Shown: positions 30,719-38,816 of the stretch, one piece after another
Layout of the letters: the number at the start of each line of letters is the position of its first letter
Numbering within the stretch: the first letter of the stretch is position 1
IMG/VR virus record: IMGVR_UViG_3300028800_000020
Coordinates: 1-45,037 of that record
Strand: one strand, 5' to 3'
Source of the DNA: a virus
Length of the DNA stretch: 45,037 nt
Program-made: the position numbers and the translations under genes
Notes under the pieces: model-generated
Told to the model about the DNA's origin: nothing
Seen by the model: only the letters and a program-made list of their open reading frames with translations
Databases searched by the model: none

Positions 30719-31140
30719 TAGATTTCCAGCGCGCGGACCATCTTGAGAAGATCGAAGTGGACCATGTTCGCCAGGCGGTACATCAGGTCCCAAATCTCCA
30801 TATTCCCTTCGACTAGGATATGAGTGTTCTTACCGAGCCCAGCCATATAGCCGAGTTCGAGATGACCGGACTTACCCGCTGGTAAAAGCAGAATACCGGT
30901 ATCGGCCGCTTTAAGGTGATGGTGGTCAAAGTTGAAATTCTTTGTGGCATTCTTTTCGAATAACGCCTCGACGTAGGAACGGCCGCGCTGTTTCTCATAG
31001 TCCCTCCAAATCTGATCGGCTTCGGGTCCGGCGCCAAACCAGTCGTCGAAAACCTCATGGCCACGGTCGCGCAGGGTCTTTGCGACGACAGGAATGCGGG
31101 TGTTCTTCAATGACCCGATCAGATAAATCTTGCGCCCCAT
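30718..31140 (-). CDS. Nucleoside 2-deoxyribosyltransferase-like protein (140 aa)
   Basis: Probable nucleotide-metabolism enzyme of the deoxyribosyltransferase-like superfamily. IYLIGSLKNTRIPVVAKTLRDRGHEVFDDWFGAGPEADQIWRDYEKQRG (residues 5-53) is followed by FDHHHLKAADTGILLLPAGKSGHLELGYMAGLGKNTHILV (about 69-108), which contains the family's nucleotide-binding PAG.S.HLELGY pattern. The exact substrate is unknown; salvage or hydrolysis of nucleoside monophosphates in support of replication is likely. It is coupled to the metallophosphoesterase gene upstream and the HNH gene downstream (both TAATG). Confidence 0.8.
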   Translation of the reverse strand: MGRKIYLIGSLKNTRIPVVAKTLRDRGHEVFDDWFGAGPEADQIWRDYEKQRGRSYVEALFEKNATKNFNFDHHHLKAADTGILLLPAGKSGHLELGYMAGLGKNTHILVEGNMEIWDLMYRLANMVHFDLLKMVRALEI

Positions 31141-32366
31141 TACGTTCTCCGTTGTTGGAACTTAACCCATTCGTTATCGGTCTTGCGCTTGTCGTCGAGA
31201 TAGACCTGCCATTGCGCCGTGATGCCGTGCTTGCCGTGGACAAACCACAGGGCTTGCGACGGCGGGGCATACGGCACGCGCAGCATCAGGCGGGCGTACT
31301 CGTCATATCCTTTGAGGGCGCCGTTGACAATGACCGGCACGCTATCGCCACGCGGCGTGTAGGTATGCCAGTGACCGATAACCATGGTGTCGAAATCGCG
31401 ACCGATCTGTGCTTCCGATCGGCCGACTTTGAAGGTGCCGCGAGCGATAGGACCAATGGCTCCGATGATACCGTCACCACCTTTGACCCCAAGAGTATCG
31501 CCATGCGTAAGAAGGAAGCGGTGGCCGAGGACGGTGAAGTACGCATCGGTTTCCCCCGGAACAAGGAAACGGAACCGCTTATCGTTTTTGAAGTGCCGTT
31601 CGAGTTGGCAGTACAAATTCCACTCGTAGTTCTCATAGACCCGCCCCTTTGTTCTTGGTTTTAAGGTTGACCTGCCGTGATTGCCAACAACGCAAGGCAC
31701 AAAGACCTTGCCGAACTTATTGGCCATGATGGTGAGGGCGGTGATAAGTTCTTCCTGGAGTTCGATGAGGGTTTGCTGGACGTAGCCCTCGTTCGTATCC
31801 CTGAGTTCCTCATGGATGTTCCCCGAGATCATATCGCCGCCAAGGCAGATGACAATGCCGGGGTAGTTCGGATTGGTCATATGCTTGAAGGCGAGATCGA
31901 TCGTTGACTCGACGAGGCGTTTTAAACGCTGCTTGGCGATCGTGCGATTGAAGGCATTGACGCCGCCGACCTCTACCGGATTAACGGTCTCACCCCAATG
32001 CCAATCAGACCAGATCGTCATAGGAACGCCCGACAACCCCGCCGGCCGTTCCTTGATAAGCCAATCCGGCGGCTCAGGTGTCGCTGCGGCAAGTTGGTAT
32101 ATTGTCTTTCGGATACTTTCTGCCGTATCGTTATGCTTCTCGATGGCGGCTAAATCACGCTGGAGAAGTTTGACTTTCGAACGCAGAACTGAAACCTCAT
32201 CGCGGATCACGGTGTCGGCCGTCAAGCCTTTGGCTTTGGCGTCTAAGATTGTCTGTCGCAGCGCAGTCGTTTTAATACCGAAGTGTTCGCAGGTTTCACC
32301 GATCGAGTGCGTCTTGCGGTACTTTAGACGCTCAACTGTTTCGGCGTCACTGAGTTTGTCGGCCAT
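31140..32366 (-). CDS. Calcineurin-like metallophosphoesterase with N-terminal HTH (408 aa)
   Basis: All metal-binding motifs are visible: SDWHWGE (D121, H123), CLGGDMISG (D178), VVGNHGR (N229, H230), THGDTLG (H288, D290) and GHWHTY (H332, H334). The first 60 residues include a helix-turn-helix-like segment (KTHSIGETCEHFGIKTTALRQTILDAK), and residues 56-95 a helix. The motif order matches the SbcD/Mre11-like and phage phosphoesterase superfamily. Placement with polymerase and resolvase genes suggests DNA repair or end processing, but the substrate is not shown. Its start overlaps the resolvase-like gene by 20 bp. Confidence 0.85.
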   Translation of the reverse strand: MADKLSDAETVERLKYRKTHSIGETCEHFGIKTTALRQTILDAKAKGLTADTVIRDEVSVLRSKVKLLQRDLAAIEKHNDTAESIRKTIYQLAAATPEPPDWLIKERPAGLSGVPMTIWSDWHWGETVNPVEVGGVNAFNRTIAKQRLKRLVESTIDLAFKHMTNPNYPGIVICLGGDMISGNIHEELRDTNEGYVQQTLIELQEELITALTIMANKFGKVFVPCVVGNHGRSTLKPRTKGRVYENYEWNLYCQLERHFKNDKRFRFLVPGETDAYFTVLGHRFLLTHGDTLGVKGGDGIIGAIGPIARGTFKVGRSEAQIGRDFDTMVIGHWHTYTPRGDSVPVIVNGALKGYDEYARLMLRVPYAPPSQALWFVHGKHGITAQWQVYLDDKRKTDNEWVKFQQRRT

Positions 32367-32679
32367 GGAGTAACCTCATAATGGTTAAAAAGTCGATGAG
32401 AGAAAGGATCGCTACCCACTCTTCGCCGTTGCGCTTATGGAATACGACAGGCGTTTTGCCGGCGCATTCGTTCTTGGCTTGCGCGAGCCAGTGATAGAGA
32501 TTGCCGGCTTCCCGGCGTTTGACTTCGATGTGGAGAGTTTCGAGCGGCGGTCCGACGACAACATCGGGGCTATTGGAACTGCCCTCGTATTGCTGGCCGC
32601 GGCGTGCTTCGATGCCGAGTTCCTTGAGCAAGTGAACGACTTCGAGTTCACCGCGTTTGCCTTTGCTACGGCTGTTCAT
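32347..32679 (-). CDS. PD-(D/E)XK nuclease, Holliday junction resolvase-like (110 aa)
   Basis: Short nuclease of the resolvase/VRR-NUC group. SKGKRGELEVVHLLKELG (residues 4-21) gives the conserved Glu; SSNSPDVVV supplies the Asp (about residue 38), and LHIEVKRRE (about 49-57) the ExK. The end QAKNECAGKTPVVFHKRNGEEWVAIL fits the fold. It probably resolves branched intermediates in replication or packaging. It overlaps the DNA polymerase stop by 4 bp (ATGA) and the phosphoesterase start by 20 bp, so the three are one translational unit. Confidence 0.85.
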   Translation of the reverse strand: MNSRSKGKRGELEVVHLLKELGIEARRGQQYEGSSNSPDVVVGPPLETLHIEVKRREAGNLYHWLAQAKNECAGKTPVVFHKRNGEEWVAILSLIDFLTIMRLLHGRQTQ

Positions 32680-34673
32680 TTGCGATACCGATCCCCGACC
32701 CAGGTTTCAACGGCGACAGGAACTTTCATCTGCTTGGCCCACTCCGGCATATCGCACATTATGTCGGCCAGTATCTTCTGATCCGCGTCTTTTGTCAAGG
32801 GCTCACATACGATTTCGTCGTGAACCGTTAAGATGATCGGGAACCCATTGGCCTCCAACTTAAACATCGCCGAGACCATTAGATCGCGGGCGAGGGCTTG
32901 GACGACGTTCTCGGTGAGGAGACCGCCGAAAGCATCTATTGTTATTAATTGTTTCTTCTTGACCTGCTGGTAGGTCCATGCCGCGCGAACATCCGTCTCG
33001 TCCCACGGCACAGCCCGGCGGGAAGGCTGCGGATTAAAGTACCATAGCTTGCGGCCGCTCGGCAACCGCGCCGTCAGCCAGCCGTCTTCAAGCTGGTAGA
33101 GCACACCGAAAGCTTCATGTGGCTTCTGGCGGTTGACCGTTTGAGTTGCGGCTTCATCGAGACCATACCAGACTTTAGGAACTCTCGGCGCCCAGGTCTC
33201 GCGGTAAACTTTTACGACGCGCTGGCAGAAACTATCGTCCTGTCCATTGCCGTACTTCGCCTGAAACTTCTTCCATCCCATTTGGAAGCCAAGGCCAAGC
33301 ACGGAGTTCTTACCGACCTGACGTTCCTCCGGGTCTTTCTTCTTGTCGATAACCCTGTTGTATATGCTGCCGGCCATATCGCAGTAGATGTCCCGGCCTT
33401 GCGCCAGGATCAAACACTTATCGAACTGGCCGGCGAGGGCTAAGACGATCCTAGCTTCGACCGTTGCGAAGTCGCCGGAAACTAACTGTCGTCCCGGCGC
33501 GGCAATAATGGCGTGCCTGAGTGACGAAACGACGGTTTCAATCGCGGGTCCGACAGCCAGTTCGACGAACCCGGGATCGCCCGACATGACAGCGGGGACG
33601 ATAACATCGTGACCCGGTTTTTCTCCGCGCGCATCTTTGAGAGTTCCCCGGGGGAAATTGTGAGGCTGTAAGAGACGACCAGCCCATCGACCAGGGCTTG
33701 CCCCATGATACTGTAGAAGCCCCCGGGCTCTACCGTCGGTGCAAACGCATTGAGACATTCGCTTGAGTTTCTTGACCGACGCCGAGCCGACAAGGCTTCG
33801 GATAACAAGTGCGCGACGAGGCAAAGGAGGAAGAACAATATCGCCCACATCAAGATCATCGCTATCGTGTCCATCATCTTCGTCCTCCGTTTCGCCGAGT
33901 AATTTAGCTACGCCTTCTTTGGCCAAGCTGTTAAGCGTGATGCCGTTCTCGTTCAACCATACTAGGAATTTCTTGTTCTGCGTAGGCTTGAGCCCACCAG
34001 TGAGTTCTTTAAACTCTTCAACCAATGGCGCACTTGCTCTATCCACGACCTCTTGGGCTTTTGTGATAAACGCCAGGTCAAGAGATACACCCCTTTCGTT
34101 GATGCGCTGATCCAACAGCCATACGTTTCGCTCTCCTTTTGTAAGACCGCCCAATCTATTCCTAAGTTCGTAGGTAGCTCTGCAATCTTGTCGATTGTAA
34201 ACATAAACTCTTTCAAGTGTTTCGGGGCTACGGTCATAGCGGCCTCTCTTGTCCGGCTTCGAAAGCGACTTGGTGATCTTCGATCCTTCTTTATCCTTAT
34301 GCTGCGGAAGACGCAAGGCCAAAACTGCTTGATCGAGATTGGCCGGGATCGCCTTCATCGCGCAGCAAGCCTGGGTATCGTCCCAGCGATTGTTAGGAAC
34401 GTCAGGCCAGTGGTACTGCGCCACCATAATGTTGCGCCATATCGCCTTCTCGAAGCCTGCATTGTGCGCCACGAAAAGGAAACCCGGGTCGGCCGCCATG
34501 ATGACTAGGTTATGTTCTTCTCCGCCGGGCGCCCAAGTTACCGGCTCGCCGCCGTCGATCTGGTAGGATAGCGAGATGACTTCGGTGGTTATGTCTTCCG
34601 AGTACCGCCACGCACCGACCGTCGGTAGATCGACCGCCGATGCTGTTTCGAAGTCAAGGACGACTTCGTGCAT
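32676..34673 (-). CDS. DNA polymerase, family A with 3'-5' exonuclease (665 aa)
   Basis: Replicative polymerase. Start at 34673 with AAGGTGA before it. Exonuclease: Exo I LDFET (D7, E9), Exo II NAGFEKAIW (about 71), Exo III YNRQDCRATYEL (D163). Polymerase: motif A SGDFATVEAR (D401), motif B RQVGKNSVLGLGFQMG (about 451-466), motif C VHDEIVCE (H618-D619-E620). A very acidic stretch at residues 261-276 (ETEDEDDGHDSDDLD) looks like an insertion between exonuclease and palm. No 5'-3' nuclease domain. The motif forms DFATVEAR and LGLGFQMG are those of phage-type PolA. Confidence 0.95.
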   Translation of the reverse strand: MHEVVLDFETASAVDLPTVGAWRYSEDITTEVISLSYQIDGGEPVTWAPGGEEHNLVIMAADPGFLFVAHNAGFEKAIWRNIMVAQYHWPDVPNNRWDDTQACCAMKAIPANLDQAVLALRLPQHKDKEGSKITKSLSKPDKRGRYDRSPETLERVYVYNRQDCRATYELRNRLGGLTKGERNVWLLDQRINERGVSLDLAFITKAQEVVDRASAPLVEEFKELTGGLKPTQNKKFLVWLNENGITLNSLAKEGVAKLLGETEDEDDGHDSDDLDVGDIVLPPLPRRALVIRSLVGSASVKKLKRMSQCVCTDGRARGLLQYHGASPGRWAGRLLQPHNFPRGTLKDARGEKPGHDVIVPAVMSGDPGFVELAVGPAIETVVSSLRHAIIAAPGRQLVSGDFATVEARIVLALAGQFDKCLILAQGRDIYCDMAGSIYNRVIDKKKDPEERQVGKNSVLGLGFQMGWKKFQAKYGNGQDDSFCQRVVKVYRETWAPRVPKVWYGLDEAATQTVNRQKPHEAFGVLYQLEDGWLTARLPSGRKLWYFNPQPSRRAVPWDETDVRAAWTYQQVKKKQLITIDAFGGLLTENVVQALARDLMVSAMFKLEANGFPIILTVHDEIVCEPLTKDADQKILADIMCDMPEWAKQMKVPVAVETWVGDRYRK

Positions 34674-34677
34674 GGTG

Positions 34678-34761
34678 TCACCTTGTGAGTAAGGCAACGA
34701 GAACCAATACTACCAGAAGCAGCAAGGGAGAAAAGATCGCGAGTTGTTTGCTGTGCGTCAT
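34678..34761 (-). CDS. Short membrane peptide (27 aa) before DNA polymerase
   Basis: Begins MTHSKQLAIFSP, followed by a run of Leu/Val (residues 13-25) and ends LTR: a single membrane helix with a short cytoplasmic start. Its ATG overlaps the stop of the upstream membrane-protein gene (ATGA), and its stop lies inside the AAGGTGA site of the polymerase. This tight fit between two real genes is the main evidence. Unknown role; it could also serve only to couple translation. Confidence 0.5.
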   Translation of the reverse strand: MTHSKQLAIFSPLLLLVVLVLVALLTR

Positions 34762-35387
34762 GCGAACATAAACACGAAAGCGGCGAGCGCCCACGCCATG
34801 CCGTTAAAGAACTCGCACCACTCAGTCGAGTGAGCCTTCAAAGACGGCAGCGTGATTATGACTTCCCAGCCGATCGAATACGCGATCGCCTGGAAGATAG
34901 TGATGGTGAGCACAGCCGCGGCCGGCGCCCATAGTGAATGCGACAAAGGGGTCAGCGGCGTGAACACTAAGAGACCGCGGAAGAACCCAACATTCAACAT
35001 GCCGTCGAAATCGTAAAAGAACCTTTCGTTCTCCGTCATACCAACCCATTCCGCCATTGTAGCCTGGTGCATCCATGCTTGCGGCCAGCGTTTAGCAAGT
35101 GGCAGCGAGGAAGACGGAAGCGCGCTGCGCCCCATTTGTTGTGCGAAAGCGTGAGGAACGAATGCTACGGCCGCGAAGGCGAGCGGGATCGCGAGGCCTA
35201 AATACAAGTCGTGTAGCCCAAACCCGTATCTCATATGATACATGCCGGCGAGGACCAACGTGAACGCGACTGACCAGATCAGCCTTGGCGGCGTGTCGCC
35301 ACCGAATTGAATGAAGCCCCCTCCGCGCAAACGATACACAAGGGCGAGGAAGAACTCCGAGAACGTCAAGAAGACAAAATTAAGCAT
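34758..35387 (-). CDS. Multi-pass membrane protein (209 aa)
   Basis: Start at 35387 (MLNFVFLTFSEFFLALVYRLRGGGF) with AAAGGAG nine bases upstream. Membrane segments are likely near residues 1-17, 30-48, 58-78, 153-175 and 192-209. Between them lies a soluble stretch with FYDFDGMLNVGFFRGL. I recall related phage proteins with the RLRGGGF element, of unknown function. It stands oddly inside the replication block, directly before the polymerase, and has a perfect 11-bp hairpin in its leader. Confidence 0.75.
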   Translation of the reverse strand: MLNFVFLTFSEFFLALVYRLRGGGFIQFGGDTPPRLIWSVAFTLVLAGMYHMRYGFGLHDLYLGLAIPLAFAAVAFVPHAFAQQMGRSALPSSSLPLAKRWPQAWMHQATMAEWVGMTENERFFYDFDGMLNVGFFRGLLVFTPLTPLSHSLWAPAAAVLTITIFQAIAYSIGWEVIITLPSLKAHSTEWCEFFNGMAWALAAFVFMFA

Positions 35388-35405
35388 AGTTTCTCCTTTG
35401 AGAGT

Positions 35406-35436
35406 ATAGTCGGTGGAGGGGCACCCCACCGACTAT
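35406..35436 (-). promoter_or_regulatory. Perfect 11-bp inverted repeat in leader
   Basis: ATAGTCGGTGG (35406-35416) and CCACCGACTAT (35426-35436) with a 9-nt loop, 18 bp upstream of the ATG at 35387. It lies in a 136-bp gap. A TTGACA hexamer (minus strand, 35466-35461) is upstream but no good -10 is seen. It may be an operator, or an RNA hairpin that hides or stabilises the leader. Confidence 0.5.
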
Positions 35437-35523
35437 CCCGACGCTACAACTCCCCTGTGCTGTCAAAGCGGGGAGAGAATAGCGTCTTCCGAAAGCAGCC
35501 CAGCACGGCGCTGCTGTGGTTTC

Positions 35524-36177
35524 TTAGAACGGTATTTCTTCAGAGCCAGGGGCTTCCGGGTTCTCCGCAGACACCGAACCTACATATCCTTTGAAGGCTT
35601 CCGAGGCAGTCTGGCCGCCGGAGAGACGAGCACCCTTGCCGGTCGAAAGGACCATGTTCAGGTATGCCGTAACGCCGCCGCGGCTGTTCTGGCCGACAGC
35701 ATCGTAAGGCACAAGGTTGAACTGCGCGAGGACTTCGACGCCGGGGTAAAACTTGTTCTTCGCCGCCGCCTTCGCCGTCACGTTGTCGAGATCGACGATC
35801 TTGCCGCCGTCGAGGTAAGCGAGCCGAGGCTCGTACTTCGAACGCGCCGAGATCACAACCTTGCCGCGCATATGCTCGCCATCGTCTTTGCCTTTTTCCT
35901 TGCGCGCGTCGGCGAGCTTATCGCCGTTCGCGAGAGGGAAGCAAAGTTCGGTGAGGGGCTTATCCGGCCACTTGGAACGCGCCATCTTTCCCATCAGGGC
36001 TTTGATAGCCTTGAGGTCTTCGCTGGCGATCGGGAACTCGAAGTTCGCCGAGTACTTGGGTTCGCCTTGGGCCTTACCGTTCTTGGTGAAAGCCTTGGCG
36101 TCGAATAACTGAGGGAACGTCATTACGACAGGAACCGTCAGGTTAAAAATGCCATCAGTCTTGGCTGCTTCGCTCAT
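35524..36177 (-). CDS. Single-stranded DNA-binding protein, DUF2815 type (217 aa)
   Basis: Resembles DUF2815 phage proteins, which are T7 gp2.5-like ssDNA-binding proteins in replication modules. NLTVPVVMTFPQLFDAKAFTKNGKAQGEPKYSANFEFP (residues 12-49) and FYPGVEVLAQFNLVPYDAVGQNSRGGVTAYLNMVL are the recognisable stretches. The C-terminus is acidic and ends SEEIPF, the usual protein-docking tip of SSBs. GGAG precedes the ATG, and a separate promoter is read at 36230-36259. It lies between the DUF2800 nuclease cluster and DNA polymerase, as in other phages with this set. Confidence 0.85.
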   Translation of the reverse strand: MSEAAKTDGIFNLTVPVVMTFPQLFDAKAFTKNGKAQGEPKYSANFEFPIASEDLKAIKALMGKMARSKWPDKPLTELCFPLANGDKLADARKEKGKDDGEHMRGKVVISARSKYEPRLAYLDGGKIVDLDNVTAKAAAKNKFYPGVEVLAQFNLVPYDAVGQNSRGGVTAYLNMVLSTGKGARLSGGQTASEAFKGYVGSVSAENPEAPGSEEIPF

Positions 36178-36203
36178 CTTAACTCCAATGCCCTTACGGG
36201 CGG

Positions 36204-36440
36204 TTATGCGGCAGGATTGCCGCTGTCCTCTTTTAACCCCGGGACGGGGGACAAGTCAAGCCTTGTTTTGTGCATACCACAGCCGGCGTCCTTAGCCTCT
36301 ACCGTAGGATACATCATGATAAGCTGCATCGCACCACGCTGCGGGATTGGCACCACTTGAGGCGGTGCTCCCCGGCATGTTCGTTTGGTAACGTCCTGCG
36401 GCACGAAATGACCGTTTGCACAATTCCCACAAGTTTTCAC
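36204..36440 (-). CDS. Small Cys-rich, zinc-finger-like protein (78 aa)
   Basis: GTG start at 36440, chosen because GGTGGAG lies upstream and the codon overlaps the preceding stop (GTGA); an in-frame ATG at 36470 has no good site. Four cysteines (KTCGNCANGHF near residues 3-6, TCRGAPP near 21, DAGCGMH near 52) form a probable zinc site. Small proteins of the form CGNC...C...PP...P.V....CG are common in phage replication regions, but their function is unknown. The SSB promoter lies inside the 3' end. Confidence 0.7.
   Translation of the reverse strand: MKTCGNCANGHFVPQDVTKRTCRGAPPQVVPIPQRGAMQLIMMYPTVEAKDAGCGMHKTRLDLSPVPGLKEDSGNPAA
36230..36259 (-). promoter_or_regulatory. Promoter of the SSB gene
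   Basis: -35 TTGACT (36259-36254), 18-bp spacer, -10 TAAAAG (36235-36230) on the minus strand, within the end of the small Cys-rich gene. The transcript would start about 50 nt before the SSB ATG. A CCCCG/CGGGG inverted repeat lies in the spacer. Confidence 0.45.
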
Positions 36441-36658
36441 AGCGATGATCTCCACCAGTAACGATCCCATAGGGTGTCGAGTTTCCTGTGGCCGTTATTG
36501 GGGTCCTTTATAAAAAGACTTTGTGGCGCTTTCTCGTAACGACGAAACAACGACAAATTATACAAATTCCACCGATGGCACCAAAGAGCCAGCAGCAAAA
36601 ATACCGCAGCAAGATTTGTCGGTATCTCCCACCAATAGTACTTTTTAAGACCACTCAT
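36437..36658 (-). CDS. Small membrane protein (73 aa)
   Basis: ATG overlaps the stop of the DUF2800 gene (ATGA), and its own stop overlaps the next gene (GTGA), so coupling is strong on both sides. One membrane segment (residues about 12-26, PTNLAAVFLLLALW), an aromatic N-terminus (KKYYWWEI) and a basic, Trp-rich C-terminal half (NGHRKLDTLWDRYWWRSS). Not recognised. A membrane protein among nuclease and SSB genes is unusual. Confidence 0.65.
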   Translation of the reverse strand: MSGLKKYYWWEIPTNLAAVFLLLALWCHRWNLYNLSLFRRYEKAPQSLFIKDPNNGHRKLDTLWDRYWWRSSL

Positions 36659-37806
36659 ATCTTATCGCGCATCGTTCTGATGGCACCGCCGAATGCTTGC
36701 TCGGTGGTCTGGACTTTAACTTCGACGCGATTGTCGTCGTCCGTGGCCACAGTCAAGCCGGTCTGCGGAGTGTAAGCGTATTCCTTGACGAGTTCCGCCG
36801 CGGCCGGTCCGATCTTTGCCATCTCGGCTGGCGACTTGAGTTCCGGTTTGCTCATGGCGTCGTCGCCGAACTTTTCCTTGAACACTTCGGATGCGCCATC
36901 CTTAAAGACGCGATTAGCTTTCTTCGGCACCAGCTTGCATCTTGGCACTTTTGTACCGGTGTTGAGGCGACGGAAGATTTCCTCGTCCAACGCCTTCATG
37001 TAGAAAGTAACCGCTTGCTTGTATTGGTAGGAGCGGCCCAGGCTAGCGTTTGTTAGTTCGACGACCGACTTCGGGTTAGCCGTACAAGCAGCGCCGAACA
37101 ACGCTGTCATCAATGGGCATACGAGTTTTGCGGGACAGAAGCGGCACCAGGAGCCGGCGTCGAGTTCCGCACCGTCCATCTCCGTCAAGTGCATCGCCGG
37201 CAGGAGTTTCTCCTCGGCCCACTTGCGGATAAAATCCGCCTTCACTGTCCACTCTTTTACTGGCTCGGAGAACGTCCTTGGCTGCACGATACGGAGGAGG
37301 ACATCTTGGACATCCGGGTGCTCGCGCAGGAAGCCGAAAGCGTAGTAAAGCAACTGCGGGTTGTTCTCAACTTCGACCACGATACCTTGACCGTGTTTGT
37401 AGTCGGTGACTTCCATGTAACCTTGATAGACTACGCCGCAGTCCACAGTACCGTAAAACTTTTCGTGCTCCGGACGCGAGATCGAGTACTCGACATAGAC
37501 CTTCGCATCCGGCAGCGCCATCGCCGGCCGAACCTTGTCGAGATAAACTTGTATGGCGTCGGCCATTTCGACATCAACGACGAAATCGTGGAACTTCTGG
37601 CCAACAAGTTCCCAGGCATCGAGCCCTTCTTTGAGACACTTGGCGCCGGCTTCATGCGCGGCGGTGCCGAGACCGCGGTACTCCGGCTCGTCCGTTTCCG
37701 GCAAGGTGAGTTCTTTAATGAGCGCCACTGATCCAGGGCAACTCATCCAACGCTCTGCGCTGGACGCGCCTAGCGGACTGTGGATTGGTCTGTGTTCTGC
37801 GGCCAT
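36655..37806 (-). CDS. DUF2800 RecB-like nuclease with Cys cluster (383 aa)
   Basis: PD-(D/E)XK nuclease of the DUF2800 family, found in phage recombination modules. The N-terminal HSPLGASSAERWMSCPGS (residues 9-26) is followed by GTAAHEAG (47-54), the active-site part GTVDCGVVYQGYMEVTDYKHGQGIVVEVENNPQLLYYAFG (about 118-157) with D121, D134 and K136, and CRFCPAKLVCP (about 217-227). The first Cys (near 24) and the C-terminal three fit the iron-sulphur staple of RecB/AddB-type nucleases. The start has AAAGGGGCAAGACC upstream. The start region is coupled to no gene, but its stop overlaps the 73-aa gene (ATGA). Confidence 0.85.
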   Translation of the reverse strand: MAAEHRPIHSPLGASSAERWMSCPGSVALIKELTLPETDEPEYRGLGTAAHEAGAKCLKEGLDAWELVGQKFHDFVVDVEMADAIQVYLDKVRPAMALPDAKVYVEYSISRPEHEKFYGTVDCGVVYQGYMEVTDYKHGQGIVVEVENNPQLLYYAFGFLREHPDVQDVLLRIVQPRTFSEPVKEWTVKADFIRKWAEEKLLPAMHLTEMDGAELDAGSWCRFCPAKLVCPLMTALFGAACTANPKSVVELTNASLGRSYQYKQAVTFYMKALDEEIFRRLNTGTKVPRCKLVPKKANRVFKDGASEVFKEKFGDDAMSKPELKSPAEMAKIGPAAAELVKEYAYTPQTGLTVATDDDNRVEVKVQTTEQAFGGAIRTMRDKI

Positions 37807-37829
37807 GGTCTTGCCCCTTTGTTTGCCGG

Positions 37830-38450
37830 CTACGCCAGCTTTTTAACGTCCTTCAATCCGTCGAGGAATGCACGACGACTTGTCTGTGGCATATCGATCA
37901 GGCGAGCCGGCGGTTTCACACCGCACTTCGCGATCCACTCACGAATACCAGGACCGTTCCCCGTAGCTTGTTGAGCACGCGAGCACGCAGATGTCAAGTC
38001 TGCATCTGTGACTTCCGGCGAGCCCGATCCAGGAAGCTCATCTTGAGAAGGTTTGGCAGCTTTCGCGGGCGCTTGCGGTACGTCTTCGATCGACGCCGGG
38101 TCGGCTTCTTGGGGTTGCTCTTTGCCCGGTGTAAGATGCACCTTTGGCATTTTCGGCGGCTTACCCTGGCTGCGACCGATCACAACCGTCTCAGAAGACG
38201 GTGCTACATTTGTAGCAACCTCGGGCTTCGCCGGCACCGGGGTCATTTCCGTGGGAGCGGCGGTGGCTTTGCCGATACCAAGAAGACTATGGAGATGTTT
38301 GTGCGCGAGCGCCTTCACACCTTCCATAGTCTTCTCAGCATCTTGGCCGTCAGGGACACTGAAAGAAAGCTCGACATCGCCGCGCTTGTTTTCAAAGTCT
38401 CCGGTCTTGACCGTCCGGCCGTACTTGATTGTTCCGTTCGTGATCTGCAT
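37830..38450 (-). CDS. Conserved phage hypothetical with disordered middle (206 aa)
   Basis: Start at 38450 (MQITNGTIKYGRTVKTGDFENKRGDVELSFSV), chosen because GGAGGG lies six bases upstream; the longer frame has no site. Residues 1-70 are a conserved phage domain of unknown function. Residues 75-150 are Pro/Ala/Lys/Glu-rich and probably disordered. The C-terminal 45 residues (CSRAQQATGNGPGIREWIAKCGVKPPARLIDMPQTSRRAFLDGLKDV) resemble a small helical, possibly DNA-binding unit. It lies between helicase and nuclease and is likely a replication or recombination accessory. Confidence 0.7.
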   Translation of the reverse strand: MQITNGTIKYGRTVKTGDFENKRGDVELSFSVPDGQDAEKTMEGVKALAHKHLHSLLGIGKATAAPTEMTPVPAKPEVATNVAPSSETVVIGRSQGKPPKMPKVHLTPGKEQPQEADPASIEDVPQAPAKAAKPSQDELPGSGSPEVTDADLTSACSRAQQATGNGPGIREWIAKCGVKPPARLIDMPQTSRRAFLDGLKDVKKLA

Positions 38451-38591
38451 CTTGCCCTCCAGATAAGAGACCGCGGGGATGGTTCCCCAGGCAGTCCTAG
38501 AAGCCGCCAAGTTTCCAAGCGATCCCACAACTCCGGGTTTGCTGCCCCTTGCCGTGGCACTTGGTCTGCCCATGCAGCCAGTCCCGCTCCA

Positions 38592-38620
38592 TTCTTACGC
38601 CCGTTCCGGCGTCTTGTCAA
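38592..38620 (-). promoter_or_regulatory. Probable promoter of the 38450 gene
   Basis: -35 TTGACA (38620-38615), 17-bp spacer, -10 TAAGAA (38597-38592), overlapping the end of the 73-aa gene. It fits the gap of 144 bp (38451-38594) and would give a leader of about 135 nt. In that gap I see no good gene: a 31-codon frame beginning MERDWLHGQTK starts at the -10 itself and would not be on the transcript. Confidence 0.45.
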
Positions 38621-38816
38621 CCCTGTCGATTTCGTTGTGTAAATCTGTAATGTTTTGCAAGGCTTCGAGATCGCTATGGCGCCGGCTCTTGCCTACCAGC
38701 GCGCTGAGTTTATCGATAGCCTCGTCGTGCATGGCCAGATTGCGACGGAGTTCCGCAAGTTCTTCCTGGCCCATTAGGAGGACGCGCTTTACCGCGATGA
38801 TTTGATCTGGCGTCAT
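38595..38816 (-). CDS. Small helical protein (73 aa)
   Basis: ATG overlaps the helicase stop (ATGA). Entirely helical, with charged heptads (LLMGQEELAELRRNLAMHDEAIDKLSALV), a probable coiled coil. Not recognised. The tight coupling to the SNF2 helicase suggests a partner or helicase accessory subunit, which is inference. Confidence 0.65.
   Translation of the reverse strand: MTPDQIIAVKRVLLMGQEELAELRRNLAMHDEAIDKLSALVGKSRRHSDLEALQNITDLHNEIDRVDKTPERA

Noticed and set aside
30404-30721. 105-aa plus-strand frame with a signal-like N-terminus
   Set aside because: It lies fully antisense to the HNH endonuclease, whose motifs are clear, and has no context.
31384-32373. Long plus-strand frames over the metallophosphoesterase
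   Set aside because: Antisense shadows of a gene with all five metal motifs.
38451-38594. 31-codon minus frame beginning MERDWLHGQTK with two cysteines
   Set aside because: Its start overlaps the -10 of the proposed promoter, there is no ribosome-binding site, and it resembles no family convincingly.
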